DNA of 33,507 nucleotides. Origin: Sulfurimonas sp. (GTDB lineage Bacteria; Campylobacterota; Campylobacteria; Campylobacterales; Sulfurimonadaceae). The stretch is taken from assembly GCA_030949825.1 (NCBI GenBank), contig JAUZSC010000042.1, positions 1-33,507 of the forward strand, in the 5' to 3' direction. Of the stretch, positions 1-9,289 are shown piece after piece. Both the position numbers and the translations under genes were made by a program. Under the pieces are notes generated by a model. That model saw only the letters and a program-made list of their open reading frames with translations. It searched no databases and was not told where the DNA came from. How positions within the stretch are numbered: position 1 is the first letter of the stretch; the number at the start of each line of letters is the position of its first letter.

Positions 1-453
1 GGCCCTCCAACAGTGCTTGAAACTTTTTCGCAATACTAAGAGTGTTGCTGTCTCTGCTAGAGCCTTTTCCTTTCGTCGCAACTCCTTGGCTAAGGCTTTA
101 CTCTTACTTCTCTCCTCCTCTAGGGCTTTCTTAGCGGTAGAGTCTTCAGGTTTATGGACTTTAAGGAAGTCCTTCTCCCACTCTTGGAGTTGATGTTTAA
201 ATAGACCTTTCTCTCTGCAGTAAGCACTGAGTGCTTCATCGTTCATGCTGTAGCTTTTTTTAGGATTTGGAGCTTATCAGAAAGTGTTATCACTCCATCT
301 GTTGTTTGAGTATCCTTAGTATTTTTTAGCCATATGTGCAGGGTGGCTTTTTGAGATATTTAAGCCTTTTGCTATTGTTCCCATAGTTTGGGTGTCTCTC
401 ATTTCCAACACTTTTTTTACTGCTTTTTCTTTGTATGCTTTACTATATCTCAT
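1..453 (-). pseudogene. IS3-family OrfA (HTH protein), frameshifted copy
   Basis: OrfA supplies the DNA-binding helix-turn-helix half of an IS3 transposase. Reading from the ATG at 453-451 the product matches OrfA of the copy at 15931-16394 but loses frame three times: an extra A near 353, a missing base near 250 and a shortened A-run near 30. At the start of the gene this copy has seven T (418-412 region) where the other copy has six, and here the frame is correct. The two copies therefore correct each other, which suggests either independent decay or homopolymer miscalls in the assembly. Confidence 0.75.
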
Positions 454-514
454 TCTCTTGTTCCTTATTAAGATTTATATCATAAGTTTCGGACAACTAT
501 CCTGACACAGGGGG
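1..514 (-). mobile_element. IS3-family element (ISA copy 1), partial at window edge
   Basis: This is the left end of the same IS3-family element that is complete at 15870-17512, here in the opposite orientation and cut by the window edge. The terminal repeat reads inward from the G-run at 510-514 and contains the core TAGTTGTCC. The two copies are nearly identical but differ by single-base indels in A/T runs. A run of nine G follows the end, four more than the other copy has, so the exact boundary is uncertain by a few bases. Confidence 0.85.
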
Positions 515-1986
515 GGGGTATAGAGAATATACTTTATGAAACAATCAAAGAGTTAAAACTAGATGCTAAACTAAAAGAGTTAGGTTTTACAAATATTCAA
601 TACAATAGTGCTATAGGCACTCTAATAGCAAAGATTGCTAATCCTAGTAGTGAAGCTAAAGCTTATGATTACTTATGTAATACAAGTGCTATTAATGAGC
701 TTATAGGGTGTGATTATAATAAGATATCTTCTAATAGTATCTATAGAATATCCGATAAGCTTTTAGCTCATAAAGATGACTTAGAAAAGCATCTATATAC
801 TACCCAAAAAGCAATATTTGAGTATGATGAAACAATAACTCTTTATGACCTTACTAACACATACTTTGAAGGTGGTGTTGAGGGAGTAGAGAAAGCTAAA
901 AGAGGAAGAAGTAAGGAAAAAAGAAGTGATGCTAAAATCATTACTCTAGCAGTAATGCTTGATAGTAGTGGGTTTGTAAGAAAGAGTGAGATATTTGATG
1001 GGAATATTGGTGAAGCCACAACATTTAAAGAGATGTTAGATAAATTGAAAGTTCCTCAAAAAGAAAAAACCTTTTATCCTCTCATAAATCATTATTGATT
1101 ATGGATGCTGGTATAGCATCGCAGGAGAATATTGATTATCTTATTGAGAATAGCTATGAATACCTAGTTGTCAGCAGAAAACGCAATAAACAGTTTGATG
1201 AAGAGAAATCAACTCCTGTAAAATTAGATAAAAATGACAATGCTATAGTAAGAGCTATGAAGGTTGTCAATGAAGAAACTAAAGAGACTGAGTTATTTAT
1301 ACACTCTACTGCTAGAGAGGCTAAAGAGGAAGCTATGCAAAAAAGAGTACAAACTCTTTTTATAGAGAAGCTACAATATTTAAAAGATGGACTCTCTCTC
1401 AAAAGAAGAACTAAGGCTTATGATAAGGTGATAGAGACCATAGGAAGGCTCAAATATATCTCAATACTATTCAACTACTGTCACTAAAGACCCAGATAGC
1501 TATAATGCAATAGATATAACTTGGAGTGAGAAGAAGACACTTGATAATAAAAGTGCTATTAATGGTATCTATTGTCTTAGAACCAATAACCAAACAATGG
1601 ATGAGAAGACTCTATGGAAAACATATACAACACTTACTGATTTAGAATCAGTATTTAAGAGTTTAAAGTCTGAATTAGGATTAAGACCTATATTTCATCA
1701 AACACAGACTAGAGTAGATGGGCATCTCTTTATTACTCTTTTAGCTTATAGTATTATCCATACAATAAGGTACAAACTTAAACAAAAAGGTATTCACTAT
1801 AGCTGGGATACGATAAGGCATATTCTGAGAAATCAAAAAAGGATTACTACCAGTATGAAGTGTAAAGATGGCTCAACACTCTATATACGACAAAGTTCAG
1901 AATTAAATGAGAAGCAAAAAGAGATTTATGATGCACTTGAGATTAAATACGGAGCAGGAGATGTTACTAAAACTTTTATAGAATAA
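515..1986 (+). pseudogene. IS1634-family (IS4-like) transposase, frameshifted and 5'-truncated
   Basis: A DDE transposase of the IS1634 type. Three successive reading-frame blocks align end to end as one protein: about 522-1090 (contains YDLTNTYFEG with the first catalytic Asp), 1101-1470 (MDAGIAS, second Asp) and 1480-1986 (DLESVFKSLKSELGLRPI, catalytic Glu). Frame changes fall near 1085 and 1470. The N-terminus is missing and the sequence starts directly at the end of ISA copy 1, so ISA probably inserted into or deleted the 5' part. A 12-bp palindrome (GGCTTTAAAGCC, 2019-2030) lies just after the stop. The element is not expected to move on its own unless the frameshifts are sequence errors. 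Confidence 0.8.
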
Positions 1987-2084
1987 TATAGATGTGGTAC
2001 AGGTAAAATATTTTAAAAGGCTTTAAAGCCCTGAATATAGGTCTTTTTTAATTTTGGATGATGAAGTTGGGTTAAAGGTGCTAT

Positions 2085-2421
2085 TTATAAATCAATAGAT
2101 GAAGAAGATTTTGAAAATACTTCAAGACTTTCGGATAAAATGCTAAACTGAATTTAAGAATACTATTTCAGTAGCTAATATCAATGTTGTAATTTCATTT
2201 ACTAAGTTTCTTCAGATGAATCTTTTAGGAATGAAAAGTGCAAGGTAGTTTTATAATCTTGCTATGGAGCTAAATGTGAAGCTTGTTGATATTAGTAGTA
2301 ACTGCTATGCGCATTTAATAGATAATACAATCTACCTTTATGTTGATGGAGAGTTCACAGAAATGCTCTATGCTGATGGTATAGAAGCGATTGATGATCC
2401 GGTACCACCTTATTATGTATG
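2085..2421 (+). pseudogene. Unrecognised gene remnant in several frames
   Basis: This stretch has no long open frame but looks like a decayed coding sequence. Readable blocks are about 2085-2150 (ending SDKMLN), 2180-2250 (INVVISFTKFLQMNLLGMK) and, after a stop at 2251-2253, a block from 2254 to the stop at 2421. The last block contains an ATG at 2266 that would give a 51-residue peptide including KLVDISSNCYAHLIDNT and ending DDPVPPYYV. The blocks read as one protein of about 110 residues with a nonsense codon and frameshifts. I do not recognise the family. It lies between the IS1634 remnant and a convergent small gene, which fits IS-driven decay. Confidence 0.4.
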
Positions 2422-2512
2422 AGATAGAACTTTCTTCTAAAGCTAGTTTATATGAGTGTATGCAGTTTATTTAGTACTAGTATTATATTATTACTCAATG
2501 ATTTTTGCTTCC

Positions 2513-2758
2513 TTAACTATCCTCATTTTCGTTTGCACTATTTTTAATTGATTCTGAAGTAGACTTTTTTGTTTCTTCATATTTATTTATAACTTCTTCA
2601 CTGGCTGATTTTTTTGAATCTTCATAATCTTCAATCACTTCTTTTTTTAAATCTTCACCAATAATTCCAATTGTTTCTTTTAGTTCTTCCAGGATTACAT
2701 TAAAGTCAAATGCATGTGCATTGATTGATAAAAATAGAACAAGTACTAATCTCTTCAT
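2513..2758 (-). CDS. Small secreted helical protein with signal peptide
   Basis: An 81-residue protein with a clear Sec signal peptide (MKRLVLVLFLSINAHA, cleavage probably after Ala16). The mature part is highly charged and almost entirely Glu/Lys/Ser, with two similar segments (IEDYEDSKKS and NKYEETKKS) that suggest a short amphipathic helix or coiled coil in the periplasm. There is no lipobox cysteine. It is transcribed divergently from the ankyrin-FtsK gene across a 170-bp gap, so the two may share a regulatory region. The family is not recognised; the repeated ExxKKS pattern could bind a surface or partner but nothing in the sequence shows which. Confidence 0.6.
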   Translation of the reverse strand: MKRLVLVLFLSINAHAFDFNVILEELKETIGIIGEDLKKEVIEDYEDSKKSASEEVINKYEETKKSTSESIKNSANENEDS

Positions 2759-2928
2759 TCTTTTAGCCTTTAATTAAAAATTTTGTAAATTATACATTAA
2801 ACTTTAGGAATTACAATAGTTTTTACGAATATTAATAAATAATATTCCATATATAGTATATATTTAGTTAATCTTATGTATTATACAAAATAATTTTTTA
2901 CAAAAAAAATGGTATGAAAAGGCTAATT

Positions 2929-4959
2929 ATGGACGACTGGAAGGAGAAACAAGAAAAGCTATTTGAAAAACTTAGGGGGCTTTCATTTATTATAACCATA
3001 ATAATAATTATATCATCGTATATGGAAGCATGGGACAGGAATCATGGGTTTGCTGGCTTGTTTACAGCACCATTGGTAGGTCTTGGTTATTTAATTGTAT
3101 TATTAATATTTTCATTTATTCTTAGTTATGCGATTCCATTCGTAACTGCAATGCTCAATAAGTCAAAAGAAGAGGCTCGGGTACGTGCAGAAGAAAATCA
3201 AAGAATAAAGAACCGTGAAGTCAGGAACAAAGCAATTTATCAAGCTAAAGACTTATTTACTATAACAGATTTAGAAGAATTAAAAAAATATGAAAAATAT
3301 AATCCAGAAGTTAGTAGTCAAGAAATGCTTAATGGAATTAATTTAGAGAATAAGGAATTCATTGATTACTTATTTACTAAAAATATCAAAATAAATGATT
3401 TAAATGAAAATGGAGATACGATTCTTCATAAAGCAGCCAAGGGTAATAATCTAGCAGCAATGGAGTTTTTTCTACTAAAAGGGGCTAAGGTTGAAAAAGA
3501 GAACAAGAATAAAGAAACTCCTTTAATATTTGCTGCAATCAATCTTCAAAAAGATGCTGTCGAATTTCTGATAAATAAAGCTGCTAAGTTTGACATAAAA
3601 GAGCCAAAACACATAGAAAATTTAACTAAAACTTTATTTACTAATCAATATAAAGATCTCTATGCAGCAGTAAATAATGAAGACTTAAAGGCCATTACCT
3701 TTTTTCTAAATAATGGTGCAGACATAAATGGATGCAATGAGAGTGGTCAAACTTCTTTAATAATAGCTGCAGGGAATACTTCTCTGGAATGTTTTACTTA
3801 TTTATATGAATACACTTCAAATACAGATATAGAAATAAGGGATAATAATGGTCTAACTGCACTCCTTAATGCTTCTAGACATGGGAGTAAGAATATTATT
3901 GAGTTTTTATTGTCTAAGGGAGCTGATTCTAAAGTTATAGATAATGATGAGAACAATTTACTTCACCATGCATCCGTAAGTGCTAATTCAGATACCGTAG
4001 AGTTTGTTTTAAATCAAGACTTGGATATAGAGGCGTGCAATAAATCTCAGCAAACAGCATTATTTATTTCTTCTGCCCCTAGAGAAACAACTCAGAAAAG
4101 AACGAAAATAGGAAAAGAACATACAACAAATTTACTATTAAAATACGGTGCTAAGCTAGATATAACTAATGAAAAATTTGTGAAGTATGTAACAGAGACA
4201 ATATTTTCAAGAAGTTATACAGATATTTTAGATGCTGTAAAAGGTCATAACTTAGAAGCTGTTAAACTATTTTTAAGTCATGGGGCAGACGATAATATTT
4301 TAGATGTAGAAGGACGAACATTATTACATTTGTCAGCTACTTATTTTTATAAAGACCTGGTAACATTTTTTTTAGACAGAGGTCAAACTTTTGATATAGA
4401 TAATACACAAGATATGAAAAATATCTCTCAAGCACTTTTTAGAGGTTCATATGAGGATATAATAGAAGCAAGCAGACATAATGATATAGAAGCGGTAGAC
4501 TTCTTTCTTTCTCATGGAGCGGATATAGAGGCTTCAAATAATCGTGGTTTTACAGCTTTAACCATAGCAGCAGCTAATGATTGGAAAGAAATAGTTGAGT
4601 TTTTATTAGAGAAAGGAGCAGGTATTGATACCAATTCTAAAGTAGCTGTGGAAAATATTATAAAAGTACTATTTGGTGTAAAAGTATCTAATATAGTGAA
4701 AGCATCAGAGAATGGTCATAAAGAAATAGTAGAGTTTTTATTAGAGAAAGGTGCAAGTCTTGAGGCTACAGATGATCGCGATAATACCGCTTTAATGATG
4801 GCAGTGTCCCGTGGTCATAGAAATATAGTAGAATTTTTATTAGAAAAAGGTGCAAGTCTTGAGGGTTCTTGTAAAGATGATGAAACACTTTTAATTAAGG
4901 CATTAAAAGCTCAAAATACATCATTAATTGAATTACTTCTTACAAAGAAGCAGATTTAA
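2929..4959 (+). CDS. Membrane-anchored ankyrin-repeat protein (N-terminal part of an ankyrin-FtsK fusion)
   Basis: I place the start at ATG 2929, 15 bases inside the longest frame, because AAGG lies seven bases before it while ATG 2914 has no ribosome site. Residues about 15-80 hold two transmembrane segments, followed by a basic charged linker. From about residue 140 to the end there are many ankyrin repeats, seen as recurring A(I/V)EFLLxKGA-type units; the last two at about 4718-4766 and 4817-4865 are nearly identical in DNA, a recent duplication with a 99-bp period. The frame ends at 4959, but ankyrin coding continues at once in another frame and then joins the FtsK-containing frame at 5122. 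A missing A near 4945 would explain the first break. The original product was probably one protein of about 1,760 residues: membrane anchor, ankyrin solenoid, then motor ATPase. Confidence 0.8.
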   Translation: MDDWKEKQEKLFEKLRGLSFIITIIIIISSYMEAWDRNHGFAGLFTAPLVGLGYLIVLLIFSFILSYAIPFVTAMLNKSKEEARVRAEENQRIKNREVRNKAIYQAKDLFTITDLEELKKYEKYNPEVSSQEMLNGINLENKEFIDYLFTKNIKINDLNENGDTILHKAAKGNNLAAMEFFLLKGAKVEKENKNKETPLIFAAINLQKDAVEFLINKAAKFDIKEPKHIENLTKTLFTNQYKDLYAAVNNEDLKAITFFLNNGADINGCNESGQTSLIIAAGNTSLECFTYLYEYTSNTDIEIRDNNGLTALLNASRHGSKNIIEFLLSKGADSKVIDNDENNLLHHASVSANSDTVEFVLNQDLDIEACNKSQQTALFISSAPRETTQKRTKIGKEHTTNLLLKYGAKLDITNEKFVKYVTETIFSRSYTDILDAVKGHNLEAVKLFLSHGADDNILDVEGRTLLHLSATYFYKDLVTFFLDRGQTFDIDNTQDMKNISQALFRGSYEDIIEASRHNDIEAVDFFLSHGADIEASNNRGFTALTIAAANDWKEIVEFLLEKGAGIDTNSKVAVENIIKVLFGVKVSNIVKASENGHKEIVEFLLEKGASLEATDDRDNTALMMAVSRGHRNIVEFLLEKGASLEGSCKDDETLLIKALKAQNTSLIELLLTKKQI

Positions 4960-5070
4960 ATATTTTATCGAAATTCCCTGATATTGATATAGTGTGGCTC
5001 GTTAAAATTAGACGTATTGAGCTCGTACGTGTACTAATTAAACATGGGATAAATATTAACAAAAAAAAAT
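4945..5070 (+). other. Frameshifted ankyrin-coding bridge between the two main frames
   Basis: Read in the third frame, this segment continues the ankyrin pattern without a gap (KEADLN, then IELVRVLIKHGININ) until a run of nine A at 5061-5069. Past that run the coding continues in the frame of the downstream gene (KNENAKIALNTAIENED). One missing A near 4945 and one extra A at 5061-5069 restore a single open frame from 2929 to 8217. This is direct sequence evidence that the two large frames are halves of one gene. Confidence 0.8.
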
Positions 5071-5121
5071 GAAAATGCTAAAATAGCTCTAAATACAGCC
5101 ATCGAAAATGAAGATATTTCT

Positions 5122-8100
5122 ATGCTGGAAATGCTACTTGAAAATGGTGCAGATATTAATTCTAGTTGCCAGCCATTATTTCAGGCCTATATAGAGAATA
5201 ATAAATCAATTATTGATTTACTTTTAGATAAAAATGCGCTTATAGAATATAGTCGTGTAACAGAACAGGCAATGAAAAATGGACTTATCAAGACTATCCA
5301 AAATGAAAATATAGAGTTTATGAAAATTCTTATCGAAAAAGGAACCTTAGTAGATAATGAAGGTAGTAAAACTATAGAGCCATATCTGACGAAAGCATTA
5401 AAAAATGAAGATATGGATCTTTCAAGATTATTGATACAAGCTGGAGCCAATAATGCGAATATATCATTGGATAACATCTTGTCTGCATACCAGAAAGGAG
5501 ATCGGAACCTACTTGATCTATATATAGAGGTCAGTAAGGATAAATTCAATAAAAAAGATTTAAATGACAAGGTAATGGATGCTATTGATCTAAATAATTT
5601 AGAAATGGTTAAATGTTTTATTGAGTTTGGTGCAGATGTTAATCATACTTTTGTGCAAAGAAACAACAATGAGTGGAAGGTATTATCCATAGTCGAACAT
5701 AAATTAGGTGGAGAAATATTGAAACTCGATAATGGTAAGTGTGTTGTGAATACTTTTGGCTCAAGACTAGATTCAAATACTCTTTTATTAGACAATGGTG
5801 ATAAAGTTAGACCTGGTACAATCATAAAAATACTCAAAACAGAACCTACAAATATAAAAAAATATAAGCTTCCAATGATTACTCCAAGCGAAGATGGTGT
5901 ACAAGTTGTCGCTTCCTGGCTTACAACATCTCCTTTAATCAAAGCTTTACAATCATCTAATCTTGAGATAGCTGCATATTTACTTCAGATAGGTGCTGAT
6001 ACAAAATTGGCTGTTAATCAAGAAATATCCCTAGCTGAACTATCAATTCAAGATGGGCATAGTGGTACATATCATTTGAAATTAAAAACAGGACAGGTTG
6101 ACAAATTTAGTTATGAGCTAGTATATGAATCCGGTAACGAGAACTCAGTACAGAGCTTTTTATCAAAGCCAGATAATTTGAAAAAAAAGTTAGGTTTATC
6201 ATCAGAAATGTTATGTTTTATTGATGAAAAAGCTGACGATATTGTTGTTAAAGTCTACAATGATTCAAAAGAGTCACAATTGTTGAACAAGCTCTTGATC
6301 GACGGTAAAAAACCCAAATTCTTTGATATGAAGGAAGGAAACCACACGTCCTATTTTTATTTCGAAAAGATACCGGGGGTAACAATTGATATATGGAACC
6401 ATCAAAAACAACTAATTGAAGATATCTTAAAGATTCCTATTGAGATTGAAAAATATGATTCAGCTCATGAGCTATATGATAGCGATTTTTGTGCTCATGA
6501 ACTCATTATTATCAAAGAATCCTCTATAAGTTCTATGCCAGGGAACCTTGGAATAAAAGGTCAGTTTCTCAAGCAAGCAAAAGGTCAATGGATCTTTGAA
6601 AATATTGAACAGGATGATTATGAAAAATGGAATGAAAAGCTGAGCCAGATTCAGGATTATCTTGGAGAAATATCTATTATTGTTTCTTATGATAGTTCAA
6701 AAGGACATCTCCATCTTCAAGAGTCCATTGATGGACGTTTACCAAGAATTCTGAAAATTGAAGAGGATGGAAACTATCCTGAACTCATTCACATTGAAAC
6801 CAAGCATAATACAAAGCGGAGCCTCTACTATTCTGAAGTAGATGGATTAGATAATTTGACAAAGTGGAAGCGTAAAACCAAGGAGATTATAAAAAAACTT
6901 GGAAGTAATGTCTTTATTAAAGAATTTCACAATCGAGATAAAACTATCCCTGTCGAAGCTGATCATATGATTCTTATACAAGAGGTTGATTATATCCCTG
7001 AGCCAAAAGAACTTTCAGGTCTCGATATTTTAAGTAAGCAACGAAAAGAGAAGCTTTATTGGGGTGTCGGTGCTGAAGGAGATTATTATACCAGTATCTC
7101 GGATGCCACTCATATGCTGGTTATGGGTGAAAGTGGTTCAGGTAAATCTAATTTCATGAATGGCTTAATTCTCTCACTACTAAATAGTCTAGAGAGCATC
7201 GAACACATTTATATGGTTGACTTAAAAGGTGGTGTGGAACTTCATGAATATGCTGATTTCGCCCCACAAAAAGTCGCTATGATTAGTTCAACACAAAAAT
7301 TACTAGACCTTCTACTTAGAATTAAGCTTGAGATGGAAGCCCGTCTGAAATATATGAAGGAAAATCGTCTTAAAAAGATTACAGATAACCCTATCTTTTT
7401 GATTATCGATGAGTATGCGGATATTCAGCAGATGGATGATCATACTTCGGAAGAACGACAAATTAAGAATGAGGTACTGTCACTGCTTAAGGACTTGATA
7501 CGTAAAGCACGTGCTACTAATATTAAAATTTGGGCAATGCTGCAAGAAGCTTCTGATGAGAATATGGATAAAGGTTTTAAAAATCAGCTCAAAAGCCGTG
7601 TATTACTTAAAACAACTGAAGAAAGTACTGCTAGATTTGCAATCCCTGATAATTACTTGGATGAGCTTCAACTGGATGTTACTAGATTACCGACAGGTCG
7701 TATTTTATTTGTGGATGCATCCGATGATAGAGCAAAAGGTGTAGAGTTACAATTCCCTCTAGTAGACGCTCCTGAAATTCATCCAAATGATAAAAAGTTC
7801 TATCAATTAGATTTACAACAAGATATAAGTAAAGACTTTTCTAAAACAATAGTAACCTATTTTGAAGAAGTACTTGAAGAATTTCCAGATCTGAAACATG
7901 TTGTCGAGACGACTACAAATTCATCAGAAGACAGAATTACTAAACCAATAGATGCACCTAAAAATAGCAAACAATATGAGTCTATACAGACGAGTGAAAA
8001 CATCGGAGAAGTGGTTGAGCTTTCTCCGACTAATGAAGAGTCAGATAGGGACGCCATGCTATTTAGCACTAATAAATTTGACGTGAACCAGATTCTTGCA

Positions 8101-8217
8101 GTATCTGATGATACTGATGAAAATGAAAGCAATAATCAAGACATAGAAAACCAAAAAAAACTCAATGAGGAAGCCAACCAAATGGCAGAACAATTTAAAC
8201 AAGAAAACAATCTATAA
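5122..8217 (+). CDS. Ankyrin-repeat FtsK/SpoIIIE/HerA-type ATPase (C-terminal part of the fusion)
   Basis: Open from about 5071, with first ATG at 5122 and no convincing ribosome site, so it is probably the continuation of the gene at 2929. Residues 1 to about 180 are ankyrin repeats, then a beta-rich insert near 190-240 and another ankyrin unit near 270-300. Residues 310-640 form an unrecognised domain. The motor domain follows: Walker A GESGSGKS near 670, Walker B FLIIDEYAD near 760, and the RLPTGRILFVD strand near 855, as in FtsK/SpoIIIE/EccC ATPases that move DNA or protein through membranes. The C-terminus is acidic and low-complexity. No FtsK gamma (wHTH) domain is visible, so it is unlikely to be the cell-division FtsK. 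The coiled-coil gene begins 14 bases later, in an operon. What it pumps is unknown. Confidence 0.8.
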   Translation: MLEMLLENGADINSSCQPLFQAYIENNKSIIDLLLDKNALIEYSRVTEQAMKNGLIKTIQNENIEFMKILIEKGTLVDNEGSKTIEPYLTKALKNEDMDLSRLLIQAGANNANISLDNILSAYQKGDRNLLDLYIEVSKDKFNKKDLNDKVMDAIDLNNLEMVKCFIEFGADVNHTFVQRNNNEWKVLSIVEHKLGGEILKLDNGKCVVNTFGSRLDSNTLLLDNGDKVRPGTIIKILKTEPTNIKKYKLPMITPSEDGVQVVASWLTTSPLIKALQSSNLEIAAYLLQIGADTKLAVNQEISLAELSIQDGHSGTYHLKLKTGQVDKFSYELVYESGNENSVQSFLSKPDNLKKKLGLSSEMLCFIDEKADDIVVKVYNDSKESQLLNKLLIDGKKPKFFDMKEGNHTSYFYFEKIPGVTIDIWNHQKQLIEDILKIPIEIEKYDSAHELYDSDFCAHELIIIKESSISSMPGNLGIKGQFLKQAKGQWIFENIEQDDYEKWNEKLSQIQDYLGEISIIVSYDSSKGHLHLQESIDGRLPRILKIEEDGNYPELIHIETKHNTKRSLYYSEVDGLDNLTKWKRKTKEIIKKLGSNVFIKEFHNRDKTIPVEADHMILIQEVDYIPEPKELSGLDILSKQRKEKLYWGVGAEGDYYTSISDATHMLVMGESGSGKSNFMNGLILSLLNSLESIEHIYMVDLKGGVELHEYADFAPQKVAMISSTQKLLDLLLRIKLEMEARLKYMKENRLKKITDNPIFLIIDEYADIQQMDDHTSEERQIKNEVLSLLKDLIRKARATNIKIWAMLQEASDENMDKGFKNQLKSRVLLKTTEESTARFAIPDNYLDELQLDVTRLPTGRILFVDASDDRAKGVELQFPLVDAPEIHPNDKKFYQLDLQQDISKDFSKTIVTYFEEVLEEFPDLKHVVETTTNSSEDRITKPIDAPKNSKQYESIQTSENIGEVVELSPTNEESDRDAMLFSTNKFDVNQILAVSDDTDENESNNQDIENQKKLNEEANQMAEQFKQENNL

Positions 8218-8231
8218 TAGGAGTATAACAT

Positions 8232-8885
8232 ATGTCAGAAATTTCTTATAGACAATGCTTTAAGGTGTGGGAACATGTTTCAAAAATAATGCTACCAGCT
8301 CTTGAAGAGAATATGAAAATTTATCAAAAAGAGATAAATAAAATCCCATCGCATGAGCGTCTCAATCGAGCTAGAGGTATTTCGAAAGCAGCTAGTAACG
8401 TTCTCAATAATGGTTATCACAGTGAAAAACATTCGAGTAAAAATATTGGAAGGATTTTAGATGAGCTTTCGCGTAAGGAATCTGAGATTAAAAAAGCCTC
8501 CCAAGTACTTGAAACGATTCTTCAGGATAATCGGCATTGGTATAAAGGTATAATTCAGAAAAATATGCAAGAAAAAGTAGAGTTAATGCGTAAGATAAAG
8601 GAAGGTACAACTAAGGCTTCTGAATTATTGGACGAAATCAGCACATGGGCAAAAAAAGTTGAGACTAGAAGTATGCAAGATATTCCGAAAAAACTACATC
8701 GAGTGACAGAATATGTTAAAAAAACAGAAAGTAGTATTTGCGAAGAAGTTGATCGACTGCATTATGAACTTAAAAAAGTTGACACAACTGACTTGGGTAC
8801 TATTCGTGATCACGAATGGACAAATATGCCACAGGAAGTATTGTTTGGGAATTATGGAGCATTTACGTACAGTACAGAATATTAA
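8232..8885 (+). CDS. Helical/coiled-coil partner protein of the ankyrin-FtsK ATPase
   Basis: A 217-residue soluble protein preceded by AGGAG with proper spacing, 14 bases after the ATPase stop, so it is almost certainly co-transcribed. It has no signal peptide or membrane segment. Nearly the whole length is predicted helical by eye, with heptad-like charged/hydrophobic alternation from about residue 65 to 190. The C-terminus (about 195-217) is different: Trp/Tyr-rich, with NMPQEVLFGNYGAFTYSTEY. FtsK-like secretion ATPases often recognise short C-terminal signals on helical partner proteins, so this could be a substrate or adaptor, but that is inference. The family is not recognised. Confidence 0.7.
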   Translation: MSEISYRQCFKVWEHVSKIMLPALEENMKIYQKEINKIPSHERLNRARGISKAASNVLNNGYHSEKHSSKNIGRILDELSRKESEIKKASQVLETILQDNRHWYKGIIQKNMQEKVELMRKIKEGTTKASELLDEISTWAKKVETRSMQDIPKKLHRVTEYVKKTESSICEEVDRLHYELKKVDTTDLGTIRDHEWTNMPQEVLFGNYGAFTYSTEY

Positions 8886-8961
8886 TTGTATATTTGGCTC
8901 AATAAAGCTAATAGCAAATTTTCAACTGTATGCTGGAAGCGCTAAAGATTTATATAGTTAA

Positions 8962-9114
8962 TTATCCTTCCCAAACCTTGTTGCCTTTACTATCTTTAAC
9001 GTATACGTATTTGTTGTTCTTTTCTGACATTGCAAGAGCAATTGCAGAATCAAGGCTCTTTTCAGTACCTAAGTTTGTATCACCACCAAAGTAGTCTCTA
9101 TAAGCTGTAAACAT
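8962..9114 (-). CDS. 50-residue conserved-looking small protein
   Basis: A short gene with strong start signals: AGGAGT lies five bases before the ATG at 9114, and an extended -10 box (TGCTATACT) lies about 35 bases upstream. The product begins MFTAYRDYFGGDTNLGTEKS and ends YVYVKDSKGNKVWEG. It looks like a small globular alpha-beta fold, an N-terminal helix region followed by a beta hairpin, with no signal peptide or membrane segment. It sits at the end of the reverse-strand MoxR/VWA unit but has its own promoter, and faces the end of the coiled-coil gene. The family is not recognised; a small regulator or a cargo peptide is possible. Confidence 0.65.
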   Translation of the reverse strand: MFTAYRDYFGGDTNLGTEKSLDSAIALAMSEKNNKYVYVKDSKGNKVWEG

Positions 9115-9148
9115 TTTAACTCCTGATTTTATTATTTTTTGATTATAA

Positions 9149-9157
9149 AGTATAGCA
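9149..9157 (-). promoter_or_regulatory. Extended -10 promoter of the 50-residue gene
   Basis: On the reverse strand the sequence TGCTATACT (TGn plus a -10 hexamer) stands about 35 bases before the start codon in a very A/T-rich stretch, with a predicted start of transcription near 9142. The same nine bases precede the small-RNA candidate at 26688. No clear -35 box is visible. Confidence 0.55.
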
Positions 9158-9289
9158 TAAATACTGAATATACTAATAGATAACTTTAAATAATTCTCTA
9201 TGCTTTTGTTCTGTAGAATCTATAGCATCGAATTACATTATTAAAAATTGCACTTGAGGTTATAATTAGCGTGAACATTTTACTTCTTG

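Noticed and set aside
510..518. Run of nine G as a G-quadruplex or phase-variable tract
   Set aside because: It is a junction of an IS end (five G) with flanking sequence and lies in no open frame; the extra length may be a base-calling error.
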